Positions 1 to 4,983 of a stretch of DNA of 5,699 bases are shown one piece after another. Below the pieces are notes generated by a model. The model worked only from the letters and a program-made list of their open reading frames with translations, was not told the origin of the DNA and searched no databases. The position numbers and the translations under genes were made by a program. This DNA comes from Methanolobus sp. UBA474 (GTDB taxonomy: Archaea > Halobacteriota > Methanosarcinia > Methanosarcinales > Methanosarcinaceae): positions 2,301 through 7,999 of the forward strand of contig DANZ01000078.1 of assembly GCA_002501695.1 (NCBI GenBank). The letters are read 5' to 3'. Every line of letters begins with the position of its first letter. The stretch's first letter is position 1.

Positions 1-552
1 GACATCAAGTTCAATCCATACTGCCGCTTTGGTGCAGCGGAAAAAGACCCCGAAGGCTACTCCATGCTCTACTGCGACCTCGGGGATGTATGGGCCATCG
101 GACGGGAGTACAAAAAAGGCAGGACCAAGAATAAGAATGAACTCCCGGTCGAGCTGCTCAAGAAGATGATCCTTTATTCATCGGATGAGGGTGATCTGGT
201 GTGCGACTTCTTCCTGGGAAGCTTTTCCACTGCAAAGGTCGCACGCTCCTTGGGAAGATACTCCATCGGTTTTGAGATAAACGAAACAGCATATAAGCAC
301 CAGGTTGATCACATTACTAGCATACAACGCGGATGGATGCTGGCAGGCCTGCGGTCAAACGGTGGTAATCCTCACTTCAACCAGAGGAAGCGCTGGACAA
401 AAGAAGAGATGTGCAGCGTGATCGAACGATACCACAATATCAAGCACACCGGGGTCACTGATCGCCAGGCTTATAATATCCTGTCACAGGAATTTGGCAG
501 GGGCTACTTCTCAATGATGAACATCATCAAAAGGAAGCAGGGTTCACTTTAG
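1..552 (+). CDS. DNA N4/N6 methyltransferase, C-terminal part (5' end outside window)
   Basis: The reading frame is open from base 1 to a TAG stop, giving 183 residues with no start in the window, so this is the 3' part of a longer gene. Residues 46-60 (KNKNELPVELLKKMI) followed by DLVCDFFLGSFSTAKVA (about 65-81) and GRYSIGFEIN (85-94) match the motif X to motif I region of beta-class amino-methyltransferases, where the AdoMet-binding motif I lies C-terminal to the catalytic DPPY motif. That catalytic motif must lie upstream. Motif I is unusual: DFFLGSFST instead of the common DPFxGSGTT. A tail at about 128-178 starts with RWTKEE and is predicted by eye to form three helices, resembling a Myb/SANT or HTH fold. 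No restriction endonuclease gene follows, since the next gene is convergent nrpR, so it may be an orphan or belong to a system to the left. The methyltransferase assignment is fairly sure; target base and recognition site are unknown. Confidence 0.8.
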   Translation, partial: DIKFNPYCRFGAAEKDPEGYSMLYCDLGDVWAIGREYKKGRTKNKNELPVELLKKMILYSSDEGDLVCDFFLGSFSTAKVARSLGRYSIGFEINETAYKHQVDHITSIQRGWMLAGLRSNGGNPHFNQRKRWTKEEMCSVIERYHNIKHTGVTDRQAYNILSQEFGRGYFSMMNIIKRKQGSL

Positions 553-578
553 TTTTAAACATCCGGTCTGCCGGGGAA

Positions 579-593
579 CAAAGAAAGAAAAGG
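579..593 (-). terminator. Pyrimidine/T-rich terminator candidate for nrpR
   Basis: Directly after the nrpR stop, the minus strand reads CCTTTTCTTTCTTTG, a T-rich tract of the kind that ends transcription in archaea. It has no clear preceding stem. It lies in the short gap between the convergent methyltransferase and nrpR genes. Confidence 0.35.
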
Positions 594-598
594 TGATC

Positions 599-1576
599 TC
601 ATAATTCTTTCATCTTCCTGTATTCCATCAGCGTGGAAACCGGAAGTGTCTCTGCCTGAATGCCTGCCTCCTCTACAGCAGCCACAGCATTGATGCCCGC
701 CATTACAGGGATGCCGACCATTCCCTTTGATACCGGCGCATATAATACTTCGGATCCGGGTTCACCAATACATATATGTCCGTGGATATCGGCTTTTTTG
801 GCAAGTTCAAGCACTTCCAGAGCCCTGGATGCCGCCGCCGCCGGTATCTCTCTCATATTGGCCAGCATTTTTCCGCTACCAGTGTCGAAGGTCTGCAGGA
901 TGGAAGTTGATCTCCTTCTTAAGAAGAGTTTGATGGGGTCTATGGATGTTCCGTTATAGGATATGAGGTCTACGAAACCCTCTGGTTCATGATCTTCGAC
1001 CTGCATCAGTCCGCCGAACACAGGAGAGACCGGTATCCCGCTTTTTAACAGCAGCCCGTCAAATGTGATACTGCAAACAGTTGCCAGGGCGATCTGGCCG
1101 TCGGGCACATAGATATCGCACTCTGTGTTGTCCTCTTCAAAAATGCTGACCTTGGAGCTGATTGTTGCCCCCTGGGACATTGCATACCTGACAACCTCGG
1201 CAGCATTATCGAAATCATCCTTGTCGATGTAGGTAACATTTACAATGACATTTCCCTTGCCGGTATTAAGGTCATAGTCGGTCCTGTAGATAAGCTCCTC
1301 GATCCTTGTTATTATAAAGCCCAGCCTGTCACTGATAAGTGCGTCACTGAGCTCTTTTTTCCCGCGCTCTGTAATAGTACGCCCTATATAACCGTGTTTC
1401 TTTGTGAACCCTCTTTCGTCAAGGATCCTCAAATGATATCTGACAGCCCTTTCTCCTATCGCATAGCCTCGGTTGTGAAGCTCGTCGGCGATAAGCCGTG
1501 CACCTACAGGTTTATCGCCTTCACTGATGATGCGCATAATTTCGACAAGTTTTCTCTCAACATTAGGGTCCGTCAT
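599..1576 (-). CDS. nrpR: NrpR-family nitrogen regulator (one-domain NrpRI type)
   Basis: This is a transcriptional repressor of nitrogen assimilation genes (nif, glnA, glnK-amtB) in methanogens; in the studied members 2-oxoglutarate releases it from DNA. With the chosen start the protein has 325 residues. An N-terminal winged helix covers about 4-72 (RKLVEIMRIISEGDKPVGAR, then the probable recognition helix GERAVRYHLRILDERG, then a wing with HGYIGRTIT and TERGKKEL). A single NrpR (DUF128) domain follows from about 80 to the end, with motifs such as SGIPVSPVFGGLM, EPEGFVDLISYNGTSIDP and GMVGIPVMAGINAVAAVEEAG. Euryarchaea such as Methanococcus have two NrpR domains in one chain; a winged helix with one domain is the Methanosarcina NrpRI layout, which works with a separate NrpRII not seen here. 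An ATG at 1588 would add four residues, but GGTGA at 1582-1586, five bases before the ATG at 1576, favours the shorter form. The gene lies about 80 bp downstream of the UbiB-like gene on the same strand. Confidence 0.9.
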   Translation of the reverse strand: MTDPNVERKLVEIMRIISEGDKPVGARLIADELHNRGYAIGERAVRYHLRILDERGFTKKHGYIGRTITERGKKELSDALISDRLGFIITRIEELIYRTDYDLNTGKGNVIVNVTYIDKDDFDNAAEVVRYAMSQGATISSKVSIFEEDNTECDIYVPDGQIALATVCSITFDGLLLKSGIPVSPVFGGLMQVEDHEPEGFVDLISYNGTSIDPIKLFLRRRSTSILQTFDTGSGKMLANMREIPAAAASRALEVLELAKKADIHGHICIGEPGSEVLYAPVSKGMVGIPVMAGINAVAAVEEAGIQAETLPVSTLMEYRKMKEL

Positions 1577-1581
1577 ATTTC

Positions 1582-1586
1582 TCACC
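1582..1586 (-). promoter_or_regulatory. Ribosome binding site deciding the nrpR start
   Basis: The minus strand has GGTGA followed by five bases and the ATG at 1576. The upstream in-frame ATG (1586-1588) overlaps this site and has only a weak GAAGG before it, so the start at 1576 is preferred. Confidence 0.5.
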
Positions 1587-1637
1587 ATTATTGGCCTTCA
1601 GCCAGTTCTGATCACTCTAACTAATAAACTATGTCTC

Positions 1638-1645
1638 TTATTTAA
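1638..1645 (-). promoter_or_regulatory. Putative TATA box of nrpR
   Basis: The minus strand reads TTAAATAA here, in the gap between the UbiB-like gene and nrpR. A start about 25 bases downstream would fall near 1616 and give a leader of about 40 bases. No obvious NrpR operator (GGAA-N8-TTCC or GGTA-N6-TACC) lies beside it, so autoregulation is not supported. The same TATA core occurs before the DUF3303-like gene. Confidence 0.4.
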
Positions 1646-1656
1646 GTTGTGTGTAT

Positions 1657-3336
1657 TCATATACGCCCTGTCCGGAGTATGTATACTACAAGCCACATCC
1701 CTAAAAGTCCTGCCATTACAAATCCGATAACTCCAAGCATCGGCATACCCCATATATAAGGCTCCTGCCCGGTCTGGATTATAAGGGATGAGCCTACAAT
1801 AATAGCGGATATGATCAGGCTGAATGCAAGTCTGTTACTTGCCGCATCAAGCTCGGCCACTATCCTGTCAAACCCGTGAGGGTCGAACCTCAGCTTTAAA
1901 TATCCTTTTTCAGCAATATCAAGTATGTGGGAGATTTTCATGGGTGCACGCCGGATCACCCTGGACCAGTTGTAAAGGTCACTGTATGCTCCGCCTGTGA
2001 TGTTGCTAAGCTGGAAGCGCTTTTTCATTGCCTTTCGCGCAAAGGGCTCCGCAATTTCCGCCATATTTATCCCGGGATCCATGAGAGCGCCAAAACCTTC
2101 CACGGTCATCGCACCTTTTGACAGCAGGGCGACATTTGAGGGCACCCTTACCCGGTGTTTCCTGAGCACCCCTATCATTTCCTGGAATATGGCAGCTGTA
2201 TCCAGTTGTTTAATTGACCTTCCGTAATACCTGTAGAGCAGGTGGTCAATATCTACCTTAAGGGACAGGACGTCTACTTCATCCCCGATGGAACCCATAT
2301 CCCGCAGAAGCTCTATGTATAATTTTGTATCGCCCTTTGTGATAGCTATCAGTTCGTCGATAAGCAGGCTCCTCATATCCGGGGAAAGGAAACCTGCCAT
2401 GCCGAAATCAAGCAAAGCGATCCTGGCATCCTTCATGATAAATACATTGCCTGAGTGCAGGTCTGCGTGGAAGTACCCGTCCTCATATACCTGTTGCATG
2501 AATGCTTCGATAATGGTTCTGGCTATCTTTTTCCTGTCAGTTCCGTAACCTGTGTGATCCTCGAATAAGCTGCTCTTCACACCTTCTATGTATTCAAGGG
2601 TCAGCACTTTCGTACCGGTGTAATCCCAGTATACTTTCGGTATATAGATCAAAGGGTCATCCCTGAAATTGTTTGCAAAGCGCTGGGCATTCCTGCCTTC
2701 CTGGGTATAGTCCATCTCGGCAATGATGGTGCTTTCAAACTCCTCTATCGTCTCCAGCGGGCGATACAGCCGGGCTTCAGGTATGTGCTCCTCTGCAAAT
2801 CCTGCAATACTATACATGATATCCAGGTCGGCCTCAATAATTTTCCGGATGCCGGGGCGCTGGACCTTGACAGCTACTTTCTCGCCGCTTTTCAGTCCTG
2901 CCCGATGCACCTGTCCGATAGATGCTGCTGCAATGGGTGTTTCTTCAAAGAACTCAAAAATATCTTTTATTTCGGAACCCAGCTCTTCCCTTATTACTTT
3001 TTCAACATCTGCAAATCCAAACGGCTGGACCTCATCCTGCAGCCTGGAGAATTCCCTTATATACTCCATCGGGACAAGGTCCTGGCGCATGCTGAGTATC
3101 TGTCCAAGCTTGATATATGTGGGCCCGAGTTCCTCCAGCACCATCCTGACCCTTGCGGGATGTGGCACGGTATCTGCAACTATGCGGCCCTTTTTCCTGA
3201 TCCTTGAGCTCAATGGCCTGAACTCGCTTATCTTCAGTCTGTCAGCAAGGTATCCTAACTCATACTTTATCAGGGTGTCAACGATCTTTCCGTATCTTTT
3301 GACCATTGAATATCTGTTTAGTTTATGATCGAGCAT
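1657..3336 (-). CDS. ABC1/UbiB/AarF-family atypical kinase with C-terminal membrane anchor
   Basis: This belongs to the ABC1 (UbiB/COQ8/AarF) family of protein-kinase-like ATPases, which in bacteria and mitochondria support isoprenoid quinone synthesis and membrane lipid functions. With the ATG start it has 559 residues. All family hallmarks are present (numbered from that ATG): KLGQ at 76-79 in the N-terminal extension that covers the active site, the Ala-rich loop AAASIGQVH at 136-144, VAVKVQRPG with the ATP-binding Lys at 157, the ExD motif in AEMDYTQEG (E207, D209), catalytic loop HADLHSGN at 290-297 and LLDFG with the metal-binding Asp at 310. DLHSGN has Ser where Pro is usual. Two hydrophobic segments near the C terminus (about 503-521 and 531-553) separated by a short loop form a predicted membrane anchor. 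A TTG four codons earlier (3348) is possible, but neither start has a good Shine-Dalgarno site. Methanosarcinales make methanophenazine rather than ubiquinone, so a link to that lipid or to archaeal isoprenoid lipids is conceivable but not shown. Family sure, substrate unknown. Confidence 0.9.
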   Translation of the reverse strand: MLDHKLNRYSMVKRYGKIVDTLIKYELGYLADRLKISEFRPLSSRIRKKGRIVADTVPHPARVRMVLEELGPTYIKLGQILSMRQDLVPMEYIREFSRLQDEVQPFGFADVEKVIREELGSEIKDIFEFFEETPIAAASIGQVHRAGLKSGEKVAVKVQRPGIRKIIEADLDIMYSIAGFAEEHIPEARLYRPLETIEEFESTIIAEMDYTQEGRNAQRFANNFRDDPLIYIPKVYWDYTGTKVLTLEYIEGVKSSLFEDHTGYGTDRKKIARTIIEAFMQQVYEDGYFHADLHSGNVFIMKDARIALLDFGMAGFLSPDMRSLLIDELIAITKGDTKLYIELLRDMGSIGDEVDVLSLKVDIDHLLYRYYGRSIKQLDTAAIFQEMIGVLRKHRVRVPSNVALLSKGAMTVEGFGALMDPGINMAEIAEPFARKAMKKRFQLSNITGGAYSDLYNWSRVIRRAPMKISHILDIAEKGYLKLRFDPHGFDRIVAELDAASNRLAFSLIISAIIVGSSLIIQTGQEPYIWGMPMLGVIGFVMAGLLGMWLVVYILRTGRI

Positions 3337-3395
3337 ATCTATCAACAAACTGTGGTATTATTATCGGGGTTCTTATCTCGTCGCAAAACTATTAC

Positions 3396-3403
3396 TATAT
3401 TAT
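3396..3403 (-). promoter_or_regulatory. Putative TATA box of the UbiB-like gene
   Basis: The minus strand reads ATAATATA about 60 bases before the ATG at 3336. A transcription start near 3370-3375 would leave a leader of about 35 bases without a strong ribosome binding site. It is the only good A/T-rich promoter-like element on this strand in the divergent region. Confidence 0.35.
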
Positions 3404-3440
3404 GGCTCGACATTCCTGATCTTTGCAGCCGGGGAAATTG

Positions 3441-3448
3441 TTAAATAA
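3441..3448 (+). promoter_or_regulatory. Putative TATA box of the DUF3303-like gene
   Basis: TTAAATAA is preceded by a purine-rich GGGGAAA stretch (3431-3437) that could act as a BRE. A start about 25 bases downstream falls near 3470, which gives a leader of about 65 bases that contains the hairpin at 3475-3510. Confidence 0.4.
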
Positions 3449-3474
3449 TCTTTAACTCCAATCTGTAATAAGTG

Positions 3475-3510
3475 AGGCAGGGTGTACAACATAGACTTCA
3501 TGCTCTGCCT
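3475..3510 (+). other. 5'-leader stem-loop before the DUF3303-like gene
   Basis: AGGCAG (3475-3480) pairs perfectly with CTGCCT (3505-3510), and the stem can extend inward by four more pairs, mostly G-U, leaving a loop of about 16 bases. It would sit at the extreme 5' end of the predicted transcript and ends 13 bases before the Shine-Dalgarno site. It may protect the mRNA or modulate translation; no known riboswitch class was recognised. Confidence 0.4.
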
Positions 3511-3523
3511 ACAATTAATAGAA

Positions 3524-3530
3524 GGAGTGA
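3524..3530 (+). promoter_or_regulatory. Ribosome binding site of the DUF3303-like gene
   Basis: GGAGTGA lies four bases before the ATG at 3535. It fixes the start there and excludes in-frame extension to the ATG-less region around 3472. Confidence 0.75.
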
Positions 3531-3534
3531 GAAC

Positions 3535-3804
3535 ATGTTATTTTTAAGTATAAGCACATGGCAACCCGAGGACAGTGACCAAGTCATTGAACATTTCAAG
3601 AAGCTGAGACCGCCGGCGGGCGTAAACGTCATGAACCAGTGGGTAGACCTTTCCGGGGGAAGGTATTTCATATTGTACGAGACCAACGACTCTAAAGCAT
3701 TTGCAGAATTTAATCTGCCCTGGTCGGACATTTGCTTCATAGAGAGTTGCCCGGTTATGGAATCTACTGATTTCATCAAGCTTATGAGCTCAAAGGGAAT
3801 TTAA
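3535..3804 (+). CDS. Small DUF3303-like protein
   Basis: The gene encodes 89 residues from an ATG with a strong Shine-Dalgarno site. The opening MLFLSISTWQPEDSDQVIEHF, the central RPPAGVNVMNQWVDLSGGRYFILYE and the end DICFIESCPVMESTDFIKLM fit the pattern of DUF3303, a family of small proteins with a ferredoxin-like alpha/beta pattern (beta strand, helix, two strands, helix, strand). Their biochemical function is not established. There is no signal peptide or membrane segment, so it is probably cytoplasmic. It is transcribed alone, divergent from the UbiB-like gene, and closed by its own terminator. The family call is from memory of its pattern and is moderately sure; the CDS itself is well supported by start signals and terminator. 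Confidence 0.75.
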   Translation: MLFLSISTWQPEDSDQVIEHFKKLRPPAGVNVMNQWVDLSGGRYFILYETNDSKAFAEFNLPWSDICFIESCPVMESTDFIKLMSSKGI

Positions 3805-3818
3805 TCCCTTCATTTTTT
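3793..3818 (+). terminator. Hairpin plus T-run terminator of the DUF3303-like gene
   Basis: AAGGGA (3793-3798) and TCCCTT (3805-3810) form a six-pair stem around loop ATTTAA, followed after two bases by six T (3813-3818). The TAA stop (3802-3804) lies in the loop, so the terminator overlaps the end of the coding region. Confidence 0.6.
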
Positions 3819-3826
3819 ATTCAGTG

Positions 3827-4429
3827 TCAACTTACCGGTCCTAAAGTTACCTTCTTTTCTGAATCTCCAAGGCGTACAGTGAAATCTCCCGCAGGAAGTG
3901 CGTTTGTTTCATAGTTATGGTTAAAGTTGCCATCGCTGTCAGAGCTGATGCTTTGCATGGCAGTAAAATCCAGCCATACTTCCTTCTCTCCTTCTTTAGC
4001 TTCCCCATTGACAACTATGTCGTAAGTACCGTGAGGGACGTTATCTTCCGCGAATTCGGCAATCCCTTCCTTTGCATCAAAGCTCCTTTTAAGATCAACG
4101 AACATCCTCACTATGAAATTCAGGTCCTTCACCTGCCGGGAAGTAACAACAAAACGGTTCCTGCCTTTTGGTATCCTGATCCCTTCAAAACTATACTCGT
4201 AACGGCCGTCTTTGACATCCACAGATCTTGAAAATGAGACAGATACGTCTATCATTGCGTCGGGTTCTGTCTTACCCTTAATTGTCAGGACGTCCCCCTC
4301 CAGCGGATCCTCCGGGAGGATGCTCCAGTTCGTTACTGCACCCTCCGGCTTCTCAGGGAGTGTCTGCGTCAGGGAATAAATGAACTTTGCAAAAGTAAGG
4401 AATAAATTCTCGCCTTTGCTAATAACCAT
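3827..4429 (-). CDS. Uncharacterised protein with two tandem beta-sandwich (Ig-like) repeats
   Basis: The protein has 200 residues and no assigned function. After an N-terminal stretch of about 35 residues that is partly hydrophobic (LFLTFAKFIYSL, 9-20) but lacks a convincing signal peptide, two similar beta-rich units follow. Unit 1 (about 38-108) has GDVLTIKGKTEP, then VKDGRYEYSFEG, then IPKGRNRFVV. Unit 2 (about 128-198) has GTYDIVVNGEAKEG, then DSDGNFNHNYET, then LPAGDFTVRLG. The shared order (strand, G, then xDGxYxY, then (I/L)PxGxxxFxV) points to an internal duplication of an Ig-like or carboxypeptidase-regulatory-like fold. I recall similar sequences within larger secreted or cell-surface proteins of Methanosarcina; this short form without a clear export signal would be unusual. 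The start is fixed by GGAGG six bases upstream. It lies 29 bp after the phasin-like gene on the same strand, so the two are probably one operon. Confidence 0.75.
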   Translation of the reverse strand: MVISKGENLFLTFAKFIYSLTQTLPEKPEGAVTNWSILPEDPLEGDVLTIKGKTEPDAMIDVSVSFSRSVDVKDGRYEYSFEGIRIPKGRNRFVVTSRQVKDLNFIVRMFVDLKRSFDAKEGIAEFAEDNVPHGTYDIVVNGEAKEGEKEVWLDFTAMQSISSDSDGNFNHNYETNALPAGDFTVRLGDSEKKVTLGPVS

Positions 4430-4435
4430 GCTCCG

Positions 4436-4440
4436 CCTCC
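4436..4440 (-). promoter_or_regulatory. Ribosome binding site of the beta-sandwich gene
   Basis: The minus strand has GGAGG six bases before the ATG at 4429. It lies in the 29-bp gap after the phasin-like gene and supports translation from a shared transcript. Confidence 0.7.
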
Positions 4441-4458
4441 GGATATCTGGTATTGGTA

Positions 4459-4833
4459 TTAAAGGTCCTTTTCTTCTTTATCTGAAGAAGATGTATCCTG
4501 TTCAGGTGTGCCTTTTTCCTTATTTACCAGCATGTCGATCTTGCTTTCCAGTCCTATTATTATCTCTTTGAGATCCCTGACCTCATCCCGGGTTGCATAA
4601 TCGGCTTTCCTGAAGGTTTCCTGTACTCTGGCAGTTATCCTGTTCTCCAGCTCTTCCTTCTGCTTTTTTTGCTCATCGACAAGATCACGTACGAACTTCT
4701 TTCCTTCTTCCTTCCGGATCTCACCGTTCTCGATGAGCTCGTCCGTAAAGTCCTGGATCTTCTCTTCAGTGATGGCCCACATGCCAATGCCAAAAAGAGT
4801 GGCTTTTTTCCATAATTCTGTCATATCTCTCAA
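4459..4833 (-). CDS. Phasin-like coiled-coil protein (PHA granule-associated family, COG3937-like)
   Basis: The protein has 124 residues, is very rich in Lys and Glu, and is almost wholly helical. A short hydrophobic patch (LFGIGMWAITEEKI, about 13-26) leads into a long charged helix (about 27-78, with FTDELIENGEIRKEEGKKFV and EQKKQKEELENRI). A second helix (82-105, TRDEVRDLKEIIIGLESKID) has heptad-like hydrophobic spacing, and an acidic disordered tail ends the chain. The pattern of an initial GIG, then TEEKI.....ELIE.GE....EGK..V.DL, then a coil with R.EV..L...I..LE.K, is that of phasin-like proteins annotated as PHA granule-associated or synthesis regulators. No PHA synthase is seen here, so the label describes the family and not a proven role; surface binding to lipid or self-assembly is plausible. 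The TTG start is chosen because GGAGG lies seven bases before it, while the ATG three codons later (4824) would be 16 bases away. Confidence 0.75.
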   Translation of the reverse strand: MRDMTELWKKATLFGIGMWAITEEKIQDFTDELIENGEIRKEEGKKFVRDLVDEQKKQKEELENRITARVQETFRKADYATRDEVRDLKEIIIGLESKIDMLVNKEKGTPEQDTSSSDKEEKDL

Positions 4834-4840
4834 TTCTAAA

Positions 4841-4845
4841 CCTCC
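4841..4845 (-). promoter_or_regulatory. Ribosome binding site deciding a TTG start for the phasin-like gene
   Basis: The minus strand has GGAGG with seven bases to TTG (4833) and 16 bases to the next ATG (4824). The spacing favours the TTG. A weaker GAGAG sits just before the ATG, so the shorter form is not excluded. Confidence 0.55.
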
Positions 4846-4869
4846 AATGATTAATTGGTAGGTGTTGCG

Positions 4870-4877
4870 ATAAATAT
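4870..4877 (-). promoter_or_regulatory. Putative TATA box of the phasin-like/beta-sandwich operon
   Basis: The minus strand reads ATATTTAT. A start about 25 bases downstream falls near 4848, just before the Shine-Dalgarno site, giving a short leader. A small imperfect palindrome (CCAAT 4844-4848 with ATTGG 4854-4858) lies across the predicted start. Confidence 0.4.
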
Positions 4878-4896
4878 CTTATTGTAGGCTTTGCGG

Positions 4897-4921
4897 AAAA
4901 ATCTGCAGACCCTGTGGTCTG
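4897..4921 (-). terminator. Hairpin plus T5 behind the atwA-like gene (or operator-like dyad)
   Basis: CAGACC (4906-4911) and GGTCTG (4916-4921) form a perfect six-pair dyad with a four-base loop. On the minus strand it is followed after four bases by five T (4897-4901). This could be a second terminator of the atwA-like gene. It also lies about 30 bp upstream of the TATA box of the phasin-like operon, where a regulator could bind. Confidence 0.45.
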
Positions 4922-4946
4922 TGTTGTCACATTCTCTTACCTGCTT

Positions 4947-4953
4947 AAAAAAA
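4947..4953 (-). terminator. T7 terminator of the atwA-like gene
   Basis: Thirty bases after the stop, the minus strand has seven T in a row with no clear stem before them. Such oligo-T runs are the usual archaeal termination signal. Confidence 0.5.
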
Positions 4954-4983
4954 GTATGAAAAGGATGGCTGGCAACAATGATC

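Noticed and set aside
563..574. CCGG-TCTG-CCGG hairpin between the convergent genes
   Set aside because: The stem has only four pairs and is not followed by a T-run on either strand, so it is not called a terminator.
1589..1656. NrpR operator for autoregulation before nrpR
   Set aside because: Neither GGAA-N8-TTCC nor GGTA-N6-TACC was found in this gap by eye.
2723..3328. Open frame of 201 codons on the plus strand
   Set aside because: It lies fully antisense to the UbiB-like kinase, whose motifs are unmistakable; the plus-strand product is rich in Ser, Leu and Pro without recognisable motifs and has no ribosome binding site.
3472..3534. N-terminal extension of the DUF3303-like gene
   Set aside because: The frame is open, but GGAGTGA before the ATG at 3535 and the family-like MLFLSI beginning fix the start; the upstream part is leader with a hairpin.
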